This document shows, one piece after another, positions 6,998 through 14,606 of a stretch of 64,000 bases of DNA; position 1 is the stretch's first letter; every line of letters starts with the position of its first letter. Origin of the DNA: Paractinoplanes ferrugineus (GTDB taxonomy: Bacteria > Actinomycetota > Actinomycetes > Mycobacteriales > Micromonosporaceae); assembly GCF_016862195.1 (NCBI RefSeq), contig NZ_BOMM01000056.1, positions 119,048-183,047 of the forward strand. Direction: 5' to 3'. The translations under genes were made by a program, and so were the position numbers. Below the pieces are notes generated by a model. The model was not told the DNA's origin, ran no database searches, and was given only the letters and a program-made list of their open reading frames with translations.

Positions 6998-9913
6998 CTA
7001 GGTCGGCGGCGGCTCGATGTCGTTCTCCAGGCGCCGGCCGGCGGTGGCCTCGAGCACCTCGGGGTGCTCCGGGCCCAGCAGGGCCTTCAGGCGGCCGACC
7101 GCGTCGTCGAACAGGGCGGTGGCTCGGTCCTCGTCACCGGCGGCGCGGACGTCGTGGGCCAGGTTGACCGTGCGCATCAGGACGTACGGGTGGTCGGCGC
7201 CGCCTCGGGCTCGCTCGCCTTCGGCGTCGTTCGCGCTGATCTCGACCATTCGCTCGGTCAGGGCGAGCGCCTGCGGCGCCCGGCCGATCAAGGCATAACC
7301 GGTGGCCAGGGAGGTGCCGGCGCAGATCGTGTACGGGTGTTTCGCGCCCAGCTTGGCCTGGAGTTTGGCGTAGGTCGTCTCGTCGACGGCGAGCGCCCGC
7401 TCGACGTCGCCGGTGGCTCGCAGCAGGATCGCCTGATTGACCTCGGCGGCCAGGGTCAGCGGGTGGTCGACCGCGAAGTCCTTGCGGTAGCGGGTCAGCG
7501 CCTCGTCGATCAGGCTCGACGCCTCGGCGTACTGGCCGGTCTGGCGCAGGGCGTTGGCCACGCTCATGTTGGCGGCGATCGCGTGCTCGTGGTTCGGGTT
7601 GAACTTGCGCACCGTACGATCCCGGGCCTCGCGCATCAGGTCGAGCGCGCCGGGCGTCTCGTGGCCGGGGCGGGTGTCCGGCCGCAGCCGGCCCAGCTTG
7701 CGCATGGTGATGGCGTGGGTCCGTTCGGCCAGCAGCACCGACGGGTGGCCCTTGCCGAGCATGCGGTCCTGGATCGGCATCCACTCCTCGAGCCGCTGGA
7801 TCGCCGCGCGATAGTGGCCGAGGCCGTAGTAGTCGCGGGCCACGTTGATGTTCATGTGGATGACCTGCAGGTCGATCACGCCGGCGTCGGCGTAGTAGGA
7901 CGCGATCTCCTCGTCGAGCCTGAGCGCGGCGGCGAACTCGCCGATGAGGCGGTAGTCGACGGCCAGGTTGCCCATCGCGCGCAGGATGTAGACCTCGTCC
8001 TCGGCGAAGGCGCGCCGGTGGGCCTCGACGCTGCCCTCGTCGAACTCCAGGGCCTCCTGATATTTGCCGGCGATGCGCAGGTCGTGGCCGACCTGGTTGC
8101 TGGTGACCAGGGTGTACTCGTGCTCCGGGCCGACCTTGGCGCTGGCCAGCATCCCCTGGTAGGCCTCCTCCAGGATGACGCTGGCGGTGCGGCTGTCCCC
8201 GAGAGCGCGGGTCGCGTTGGCCACCTGGGACTTGGCCAGCAGCGTCGCCTGACCGTCGGGGCCGAGATCGTATTCGCCGCCGGTGGCCTGGGCCCACTCC
8301 CGGGCGGCTTCCTCGGCCAGGGCGCGGCTGCTCTGGTAGTCACCGGTCAGGTAGAGGAAACGGGCGTACTCGAGAACGGTCTGGCGGCCGTCGGCCGAGC
8401 GGGCGTGGATCATGTCGGCGGTGCGGAGGTGCGGGCCCATCTCGGCCTGCAGGTCGAGCTCGCCGATCTCGTCGGGGTCGCCCGGGGCCGCGGCGGCCAG
8501 CAGGTTCTGGACGTTCAGCAGGGTCTGTTCGCGCTGCTCGGGGTCGAGGGTGTCGCGCAGCACGCGCTGCACGAGCCGGTGCACCTGCAGGCGGGGTGAC
8601 TTGTCGGCGGCCTCGGGGGTGGACGACGACGGGGCCCGGCTGACCGTCCGGGCCAGGCCGTAGCGGCGCAGCTCGCGCACCAGCTGGCCGGTGCGGATCG
8701 GGCTGCGCAGCGACTCCTTGAGCGGCGAGGACAGCTCGGCGTTGTTGCCGCGGCGCAGCACCGACTGCCGGATGCCGTCACCGCCGAGGAACGCGAACAG
8801 GGCGAACAGCTGGGCGATCGCCTCGTCGGTGTTGCGCAGCCGTTCCAGCGCGACGGCCACGAGGGCGGCCACCGAGAGCGGATAGTTCGGCGGGCGGCCC
8901 TCGTCGAGCAGCTCGATGCGGTCGTCGAGCAGCTCGAGGTATTCGGGGATCGGCATGCCGGTCGCGACGTACCACGCGGCCGCCTGCTCCAGGGCCAGCG
9001 GCAGGTCACCGAGCTTGTCGGCAAGCTGGTCGGCCTCGGCGGCACTGACCGTGCCCTTGCCGTTCTGATCCGTCGTGCGCTTGAAGAGCAGCTCGACGCT
9101 CTCGTCGCGACGGAAGATGTCGACCTCGATCGCGATGCCGATGCGGCTCCACTGATCGTTCCGGGTCGTCACGATCACGTGGCCGCCGGTCGTCGGCAGC
9201 AGCGGGGTCAGGCTCACCGGGTCGTCGGCGTTGTCGTAGACGAGCAGCCACTCGCGGTCGCTGCCGGCCAGCCAGTTGAGCACCGTACGCGCGGTCTCCT
9301 GCTGGTCGTCGGCGACCGGCTGGTCGAGGCGCTGGGCGAGCTGGGTGAGCGCGGCCAGGACGGTGGACGTCTGTTCCGACGGGATCCACCAGATCAGGTC
9401 GTACTGATCGAGGTGGCGGTGCACGTATTCGGTCACCAGCTGGGTCTTGCCGACACCGCCCATGCCGTTGACGGCCGGTGGCAGCACCGACGTCTGGGTG
9501 CCCCGCTCCAGCGCCGTCTCGAGGGCCTCACCGAGGCGTTCGAGCAGCTCGACGCGGCCGGTGAAGTTGCGGTTGCGGATCGGGATGTCCCCGATGATCC
9601 GCTCCTCCGGGCGGTAGACGTGCCGGCGGGCCGAGCGCGGCCGGACCACGGTCAGCTCGGCGAACCGCTGCGCCTGCGCACCCGGATGCCGCAGTGCGAT
9701 GATCTCCCCGAACACCCGCAGGTCGGCCGGTGCGGTGGCGAACACCTCGAGCAGGGCGGCCAGGTCGTCGCGCGGCACGTCGGAGCGCTCGAACGCGAAG
9801 TCGCGGGTCAGCGTGCGGCTGAGCTCGGCGATGCGGGCGTCCCGGGTGTCGCGCCTCTCGAGACCCGGCACCTGGAGAAGCGCCTCGAGGAGAGGAGTGT
9901 GCGGATCGGACAC
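6998..9913 (-). CDS. STAND-type NB-ARC ATPase with tetratricopeptide repeats
   Basis: Large signal-transduction ATPase of about 971 residues. The order is: an N-terminal helical domain (residues 1-110, LLEALLQVPGL opening, resembling the effector-associated adaptor domains of STAND proteins); an RNRNFTGR linker; an NB-ARC nucleotide-binding domain with Walker A GMGGVGKTQL near 150, Walker B WLLVYDNADD near 220 and sensor VIVTTRND near 240; a winged-helix region; then TPR units from about 470 to the end. The same layout is seen in the TPR proteins of actinobacterial FxSxx-COOH systems and in avirulence-type sensors. GTG at 9913 is preferred because AGAGAAG precedes it and the domain begins there. 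It is divergent from rtcB-prfH. Trigger and partner are unknown. Confidence 0.85.
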   Translation of the reverse strand: MSDPHTPLLEALLQVPGLERRDTRDARIAELSRTLTRDFAFERSDVPRDDLAALLEVFATAPADLRVFGEIIALRHPGAQAQRFAELTVVRPRSARRHVYRPEERIIGDIPIRNRNFTGRVELLERLGEALETALERGTQTSVLPPAVNGMGGVGKTQLVTEYVHRHLDQYDLIWWIPSEQTSTVLAALTQLAQRLDQPVADDQQETARTVLNWLAGSDREWLLVYDNADDPVSLTPLLPTTGGHVIVTTRNDQWSRIGIAIEVDIFRRDESVELLFKRTTDQNGKGTVSAAEADQLADKLGDLPLALEQAAAWYVATGMPIPEYLELLDDRIELLDEGRPPNYPLSVAALVAVALERLRNTDEAIAQLFALFAFLGGDGIRQSVLRRGNNAELSSPLKESLRSPIRTGQLVRELRRYGLARTVSRAPSSSTPEAADKSPRLQVHRLVQRVLRDTLDPEQREQTLLNVQNLLAAAAPGDPDEIGELDLQAEMGPHLRTADMIHARSADGRQTVLEYARFLYLTGDYQSSRALAEEAAREWAQATGGEYDLGPDGQATLLAKSQVANATRALGDSRTASVILEEAYQGMLASAKVGPEHEYTLVTSNQVGHDLRIAGKYQEALEFDEGSVEAHRRAFAEDEVYILRAMGNLAVDYRLIGEFAAALRLDEEIASYYADAGVIDLQVIHMNINVARDYYGLGHYRAAIQRLEEWMPIQDRMLGKGHPSVLLAERTHAITMRKLGRLRPDTRPGHETPGALDLMREARDRTVRKFNPNHEHAIAANMSVANALRQTGQYAEASSLIDEALTRYRKDFAVDHPLTLAAEVNQAILLRATGDVERALAVDETTYAKLQAKLGAKHPYTICAGTSLATGYALIGRAPQALALTERMVEISANDAEGERARGGADHPYVLMRTVNLAHDVRAAGDEDRATALFDDAVGRLKALLGPEHPEVLEATAGRRLENDIEPPPT

Positions 9914-10219
9914 AGCTTCTCTTTTCACCGAGCGGGTTTGGCAAATCCCTGAGCCCGAAGAATATCGGAATCGCTTGGCGTAAAGCAGGCTGGAAGCCGA
10001 CTCGAGGGCCCGAACATCCACAAAGTTCGTTCCGCAAGATCACCGAGACCGGTCACCGACCGTGACGCTCGGCACCCCGCGCCGCGGCCGGGCCACCGAG
10101 CTCGTCGGTAATTCGATTGCCCCTGGTTCGCCGCTCCGCGATCCTTGTCGGCATGACGCGCTGACTTTCGACCCCGAGCTTTGCGGTGATTTCCCGCTTT
10201 CGAAAAGAGCGTCATTCTT
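9914..10219. other. Divergent intergenic region, STAND gene / rtcB
   Basis: About 306 bp between two divergent genes, locally less GC-rich than its surroundings (for example 9930-9985 and 10190-10225), as expected for promoters. I see no protein-coding signal and no strong hairpin. The position implies that it holds promoters for both the STAND gene and the rtcB-prfH pair, so they may be co-regulated. Confidence 0.4.
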
Positions 10220-11296
10220 TTGTCTGCTTCCGTTCGCGTCTTCGCGTCCGCGTCCAGCTGGATCGAGTCCGCCGCCGTCGATCAGTGCCACCAGGTGGCC
10301 GCCCTCGACGGCATGCGACACGTGGCCGGCATGCCCGACCTGCACCCCGGAAAGGGCGCACCGATCGGCGCCGCCATGCATTCCGAGGTCCTTTATCCCG
10401 TCCTGGTCGGCTCGGACATCGGGTGCGGCATCGCCGTTTTCCCGATCTCGCTGAAACGGCCCGTCCCGGAGAAACTGGCGGGCCGGTTTCCCGATCTCGA
10501 CCACTCCCCCGCACCGGACGACCCGGCGTGGGACTTCGTCGGCCGCGACGTCCCGCTCGGTCACCTGGCCGGCCTCGGCACCGTCGGCCGCGGCAACCAT
10601 TTCGTCGAGCTGGCCCGGGTCGAGCCGGTCGGAGCCGGATCGCCGCCGGCCGGCCCGGGGAGCTTGGTGCTGATCGTGCACAGCGGATCCCGTGGTCTCG
10701 GGGAGAGCATTCTGCGCGAGCACACGTCGCAGCACGGCGCGGGGCCCGCGGCCTCGCCCGCCGACTACCTGAAGGCGCACGACGAGGCGGTGCGGTGGGG
10801 ATCGCTCAATCGGCGGCTGATGGCCGCCCGCGTGGCGCGCGCCCTCGGCGCCGACCCGGCCGACCCGATCGTCGACGAGTGTCACAACCTCGTGGAGTGG
10901 CGGGACGGCGGCTACCTGCACCGTAAGGGCGCGGCCAACGGCGACGGCCGGGACGTGCTGATCGCCGGCACCCGGGGCACCCGCTCCTACCTGGTGCGCG
11001 GGCACGCCGGCCCGGAGGCGGGCTGGTCGGTGGCGCACGGGGCGGGGCGCAAGATGTCGCGTTCCGACGCCCTGCGCCGGGGCAGGGCCAAGCACACGGT
11101 GGAGGAGCTGCGGCGTACCCCGGTGGGCTCGTTCGTGGTGTGCGGCGACCGGCAGCTGCTGTTCGAGGAGGCGCCCACGGCGTACAAGAAGATCGAGCAG
11201 GTGGTGGGGGACCTGACCGAATTCGGTCTGGCGACGCCGCTGGCCGCGACGGTTCCGCTGGTCACCTACAAGACCGCCGATCGGGTACGCCGATGA
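10220..11296 (+). CDS. rtcB: RtcB-family RNA ligase
   Basis: GTP/Mn-dependent ligase that joins RNA 2',3'-cyclic phosphate or 3'-phosphate ends to 5'-OH ends; 358 residues. Visible signatures are PDLHPGKGAPIGAA near residue 40, the metal-binding Cys in VGSDIGCGIAVFP near 66, metal-binding His in TVGRGNHFVEL and HSGSRGLGES, and SVAHGAGRKMSR near 270 whose His273 aligns with the guanylylated histidine. The short form and its fusion by ATGA overlap to prfH mark it as the RtcB2-type partner of PrfH, not a tRNA-splicing enzyme. The TTG start at 10220 is the first in-frame option with an AAAAGAG-like site upstream. The N-terminal sequence VRVFASASSWIES fits the family. Confidence 0.87.
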   Translation: MSASVRVFASASSWIESAAVDQCHQVAALDGMRHVAGMPDLHPGKGAPIGAAMHSEVLYPVLVGSDIGCGIAVFPISLKRPVPEKLAGRFPDLDHSPAPDDPAWDFVGRDVPLGHLAGLGTVGRGNHFVELARVEPVGAGSPPAGPGSLVLIVHSGSRGLGESILREHTSQHGAGPAASPADYLKAHDEAVRWGSLNRRLMAARVARALGADPADPIVDECHNLVEWRDGGYLHRKGAANGDGRDVLIAGTRGTRSYLVRGHAGPEAGWSVAHGAGRKMSRSDALRRGRAKHTVEELRRTPVGSFVVCGDRQLLFEEAPTAYKKIEQVVGDLTEFGLATPLAATVPLVTYKTADRVRR

Positions 11297-11925
11297 CCCT
11301 GCACCTGCTCCTGTCAGCCGGCCGTGGACCGCTGGAATGCGCCTGGGCGGTGGCCGAACTGACCCGCCGGCTCGAGTCCTCGGCCACCGCCGACGGCCCG
11401 GCCGCCCGCGGGCGCCCCGAGATCACCGTGGCCCGCGTCGAGTCGGTGCCCGGCGACCGGCCCGGCACCCTGCGGTCGGTGCTGGTGCGCATCGACGGGC
11501 CGGGCGCCGCCGCGTTCGCCGCGAGCTGGAGCGGCACCCTGTGCTGGCGGGCGGCCAGCCCCTACCGCAAGGTCGGGCGCAAGAACTGGTACGTCATCTC
11601 GCAGCCGGTCGACCCGGAGGTCGCCACCACGGCGTTCACGGAGACCGACGTCGACCTCGTGCCCTGCCGGACCGGCGGTCCGGGCGGGCAGCACCGCAAC
11701 AAGGCGAGCACGGCGGTACGCGCCACCCACCGCCCCACCGGCCTGACCGTCGTGGTCGACACCGAGCGGCAACTCAGCCAGAACCGCCGCCTCGCCGTCG
11801 AACTGCTGCGCTCGAAGATCGCCGACGGCAACCAGTCCGCCGCCCAGGCCGCGGTCACCGCACGCTGGCAGGTGCACGACGACCTGGTCCGCGGCAACCC
11901 GACCCGCATCGAGCGGCCCACCTGA
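11293..11925 (+). CDS. prfH: Peptide chain release factor H (ribosome rescue)
   Basis: Release-factor homologue of 210 residues with the peptidyl-tRNA hydrolysis motif GGQ at 131-133 inside RTGGPGGQHRNKASTAVR. It lacks the N-terminal domain 1 and most of the stop-codon-reading domain of RF1/RF2, as PrfH proteins do. Work on PrfH/RtcB2 in Escherichia coli shows that PrfH releases peptides from ribosomes whose 16S decoding-centre RNA has been cut (colicin E3 type damage), exposing the ends for RtcB to reseal. Its ATG overlaps the rtcB stop, so the two proteins are translationally coupled. The pair implies defence against rRNA-cleaving toxins. Confidence 0.87.
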   Translation: MTLHLLLSAGRGPLECAWAVAELTRRLESSATADGPAARGRPEITVARVESVPGDRPGTLRSVLVRIDGPGAAAFAASWSGTLCWRAASPYRKVGRKNWYVISQPVDPEVATTAFTETDVDLVPCRTGGPGGQHRNKASTAVRATHRPTGLTVVVDTERQLSQNRRLAVELLRSKIADGNQSAAQAAVTARWQVHDDLVRGNPTRIERPT

Positions 11926-12011
11926 CGGCCCTTCAGCAAGATCGCCGAGCCGGACCCCGGCTGGCGGCCGGCCCACCCGCCGGGCGAGCGTGCGTTTCGT
12001 AGGCTCGCGGC

Positions 12012-12446
12012 ATGAGCGTCGACGCGTTGCGGGTCCGGGGTTGCCGGCGGTGGACCGAGGAGCTGCCGGCCAACGCCTGGCTCGGCGCGCACGCCGGGCT
12101 CTACCTGGTACTGAGTGCGGCCGCGGTGGCGTGGGTCGGGCCGTTCCAGTTCGCCGGGCTGCTGGTCATCCTGGGCTGGGGCGGGCCGGTCCTCGCTCTG
12201 TTGACGGCGGGCTTCGGCACCTTCCCGGGTCTGCTGCGGGTGCTGGCCGACCTGCCGTGGTATTGGTTCCGTTCGCTCGCTCTGCTGTCCTTCGTGCTCC
12301 CGCCGGCCCTGTTCCTGTCCCCGCACACCCCGATGCGCGAGGTCACGGCGGCGCTCGTGGTGCAGCTGAGCATGGCTTCGGTCCTGGTTCAGCCGAGGCG
12401 CCACCGGGTCGCCCCGCCCCCACCGGCCGGCGCCGACCGCGGGTAG
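12012..12446 (+). CDS. Small membrane protein, function unknown
   Basis: Protein of 144 residues with three or four hydrophobic segments: about 26-42 (AHAGLYLVLSAAAVAW), 45-63, 88-104 (LALLSFVLPPALFL) and possibly 113-127, with an Arg/Pro-rich tail. No family recognised. It starts 86 bp after prfH and ends 10 bp before the DUF2293 gene, so it could be co-transcribed with the latter. Coding is supported by codon use and by its fit in the gap. Homology searching would be needed to say more. Confidence 0.6.
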   Translation: MSVDALRVRGCRRWTEELPANAWLGAHAGLYLVLSAAAVAWVGPFQFAGLLVILGWGGPVLALLTAGFGTFPGLLRVLADLPWYWFRSLALLSFVLPPALFLSPHTPMREVTAALVVQLSMASVLVQPRRHRVAPPPPAGADRG

Positions 12447-12456
12447 CCTGCCGGCC

Positions 12457-13509
12457 ATGCGGCCTGCCTCGAAGCTGGAACGCCGGGTGGTGACCGCCGC
12501 TGAGCGGGTGCTCGAGCGACAGCGTTACGTGAGTCCACTCGACGTACTGACCGAGATCGGCTGGCTGACCCCGGGCTCGGTGACGATGTGGCGGCAGGGG
12601 CGTGCGCCGCTGCTGGAGGGCACCGCGGCGGTCTCGGCCGACCGGATCGCCGACGCGCTGGAGATCCTGCACCGATGGGTCTCGGCCGGCGGGCTGCACC
12701 CGAGCGAGGTCGAATATCTGGCCGCCACCCGCGATCGGCGCCCGCTGGTCTTCACCGCCGGCGCCGACCCGGCCCGGGAGGTGGCGTACCGCACCCACTG
12801 GACGCGCGCGGACCTGCCGGCGAAGCAGCGCGAGCGGCTGACGACCCGGCAGAGCAAGGCCCCCGACCTGGTGGTGGTGCAACCGGTTCGCGAGTTCACC
12901 TGCACCGGGTGCGGGCAGACCCACGCCGACATGCTGATCATGGAGGATGCCGGGCCGCTCTGCCTCACCTGCGCCGACCTCGATCATCTGGTGTTCCTGC
13001 CGGCCGGCGACGCCGCCCTGACCCGCCGGGCCAAACAGGCGAGCCGCCTGTCCGCGGTGGTGGTGAGGTTCAGCCGGTCCCGCCGGCGCCAGGAGCGGCA
13101 GGGCCTGCTCGTCGAGCAGACCGCGCTCGAACAGGCCGAGCAGCTGTGCCTGTCCGACGAGGACGCGCGGGCCCGTCGCCGGGAGCGGGACCGGGAGCGG
13201 CGCGAGTCGGCCGATGAGACGTTCCAGCAGCAACTGGCCGAGGAGATCGGCCGGTTGTTCCCGGGCTGCCCGCCGGCCCGGGCCGCCGAGATCGGCCGGC
13301 ACACCGGCACTCGGGGCAGCGGTCGCGTGGGCCGCAGCGCCGCCGCCCGCGAGCTCGACCCGAACGCGGTGACCCGGGCCGTCGTCGCCTCGGTCCGGCA
13401 CGAGGACACCGATTACGACGAGTTGCTGATGACCGGCGTGCCGAGGGACCAGGCGCGGGAACGGATCCGCGACCGGATCGACGAGGTTCTGGCCCGCTGG
13501 CGCGGTTGA
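12457..13509 (+). CDS. DUF2293 domain protein with a treble-clef-like zinc site
   Basis: Protein of 350 residues. The N-terminal part (1-75, ASKLERRVVTAAERVLERQ) looks helical and contains an HTH-like segment. A CxxC...CxxC zinc-binding segment lies at about 148-172 (FTCTGCGQTHAD, then LCLTCADLDH). The C-terminal DUF2293 region from about 245 has the family-like pattern LFPGCPPARAAEIGRHTG and ends in a helix with RERIRDRIDEVLARW. The family is widespread in actinobacteria and uncharacterised; its nucleic-acid-like features are suggestive only. It ends 34 bp before the convergent eCIS operon, with a hairpin between. Confidence 0.75.
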   Translation: MRPASKLERRVVTAAERVLERQRYVSPLDVLTEIGWLTPGSVTMWRQGRAPLLEGTAAVSADRIADALEILHRWVSAGGLHPSEVEYLAATRDRRPLVFTAGADPAREVAYRTHWTRADLPAKQRERLTTRQSKAPDLVVVQPVREFTCTGCGQTHADMLIMEDAGPLCLTCADLDHLVFLPAGDAALTRRAKQASRLSAVVVRFSRSRRRQERQGLLVEQTALEQAEQLCLSDEDARARRRERDRERRESADETFQQQLAEEIGRLFPGCPPARAAEIGRHTGTRGSGRVGRSAAARELDPNAVTRAVVASVRHEDTDYDELLMTGVPRDQARERIRDRIDEVLARWRG

Positions 13510-13531
13510 GCGCCGGGCCCCGGACCGGCGC
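13510..13531. terminator. Hairpin between convergent transcripts
   Basis: Perfect 7-bp inverted repeat GCGCCGG (13510-13516) and CCGGCGC (13525-13531) with an 8-base loop, between the DUF2293 stop and the end of the eCIS operon. There is no following T-tract, as is common in high-GC actinobacteria. It probably serves as a bidirectional terminator. Confidence 0.5.
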
Positions 13532-13543
13532 GGCCCGAACCCG

Positions 13544-14050
13544 TCAGCCCAGGTAATACCAGACCAGGGTGGCGGCCAGGGTCAGCACGGACAGCCCGGC
13601 CAGGACGATGAGCAGGATCAGCAGCCAGCCCCAGCTCCGGGCGACCGGCTGCGGGCGGGCGACCATCGCCGGGGCGAGGGTACGGGCGTTCGGGCGGGCC
13701 GGGCGCAGTTCGAAACCGCACCGTTCACACCGGACCCGGGCCGCCTCGTTCGGGTAACCACAACTGCGGCACGGGGCCTGTCCTCGTTGCGCACCGTAGT
13801 TCGTGGCCGGGAACTGGCGGGTGTCGGTGCGCGGGACGGGCTGCGGCACCGCGCGCAGGCTGGTCTCGTCGGCGGCCTCGTTCGGTTTGCGGGGGATCGC
13901 CTGGGCGCCGGCGTCGTCGGTGCCGCCGCCCTTGCGCAGGAACATCAGCGGGTAGCCGCAGTTGGCGCACAACTGGTCGCGATCGGGCATCACCGGGTTG
14001 CCGCAGTCCGGGCAGGGCATCTGCCGGACCTGGCCGTACGTCTCAGGCAC
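13544..14050 (-). CDS. Double zinc-ribbon protein with C-terminal membrane helix (eCIS operon)
   Basis: Last gene of the injection-system operon, 168 residues. Two Cys4 zinc ribbons are visible: CPDCG...CANCGYP at about 12-32 and CRSCGYP...CERCGFEL at about 93-112. An Ala/Pro-rich linker and a single transmembrane helix at about 141-163 (WLLILLIVLAGLSVLTLA) follow. GTG at 14050 is chosen because GGAGG sits 5 bp ahead and it overlaps the previous stop. With no signal peptide, the zinc ribbons should be cytosolic and the tail membrane-inserted. That would suit a factor that docks the assembled particle to the inner face of the membrane, but this role is inferred. Confidence 0.75.
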   Translation of the reverse strand: MPETYGQVRQMPCPDCGNPVMPDRDQLCANCGYPLMFLRKGGGTDDAGAQAIPRKPNEAADETSLRAVPQPVPRTDTRQFPATNYGAQRGQAPCRSCGYPNEAARVRCERCGFELRPARPNARTLAPAMVARPQPVARSWGWLLILLIVLAGLSVLTLAATLVWYYLG

Positions 14051-14606
14051 TCTCGCCTCCACTGCCGGGTGGGCGGGCACGGCCGCGGGCCGGCTGCGCC
14101 TGGAATCGGACGTCCAACTGGATGCGGGCGCCCAGCGGGACCTCGCTCTGCAGGAACGCCATCACCTGCTTCTCGGTCAGGTGACCGGTGTGATCCATCT
14201 GGACGACCACCACCGGGTCGGGCGGCGGCACCTGGTCGCCGCTGCCGTAGACCCCGCCCGCGTCGATGACCGTCACCCGGGCGCCGGTCGCGGCCTGCAG
14301 CAGCGCCTCGACGCCGTAGCGGGTGCCGCGCCAGCCGAGCAGCTTGCCGACCTCGCGCACCAGCGAACGGCGGTAGTCGGCGGGGTCGGTCGGTTCGAGC
14401 ATGACACCCAGCCAGGAGCCCAGGTAGGCGAGCATCTCGGGGCTGGCCAGCCCGGTGTCCATCTGGAACTCGATGGCGTCGATGCGTTCGCGGACCGTGT
14501 CGTGCACCTGTTCGAAAGCGGTCACGAAGTCACGCAGCACCGGGTCGGCGGCCATCACGCGGGGCAACTGGTCGACGAGCCGGCCACGAGACGCGGAAAT
14601 CGTCAC
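14043..14606 (-). CDS. Phage tail protein, TIGR02242 family (eCIS baseplate/fibre adaptor)
   Basis: Structural protein of 187 residues related to P2 gpI-like tail proteins, found in contractile injection systems next to the large baseplate protein. Typical segments are QLPRVMAADPVLRDFVTAFE near 14, LAYLGSWLGVMLEP near 58 and RRSLVREVGKLLGWRGTRYG near 78. The C-terminus is proline/arginine-rich (QAQPARGRARPPGSG). It is translated after the baseplate gene by a 4-bp overlap (14603-14606) and overlaps the zinc-ribbon gene downstream. Its usual place is the outer baseplate where fibres attach; no fibre gene is recognisable nearby. Confidence 0.85.
   Translation of the reverse strand: MTISASRGRLVDQLPRVMAADPVLRDFVTAFEQVHDTVRERIDAIEFQMDTGLASPEMLAYLGSWLGVMLEPTDPADYRRSLVREVGKLLGWRGTRYGVEALLQAATGARVTVIDAGGVYGSGDQVPPPDPVVVVQMDHTGHLTEKQVMAFLQSEVPLGARIQLDVRFQAQPARGRARPPGSGGESA

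Noticed and set aside
6962..8599. 545-residue plus-strand phase opposite the STAND gene
   Set aside because: The minus strand encodes well-formed TPR repeats. The plus phase is a shadow without motifs.
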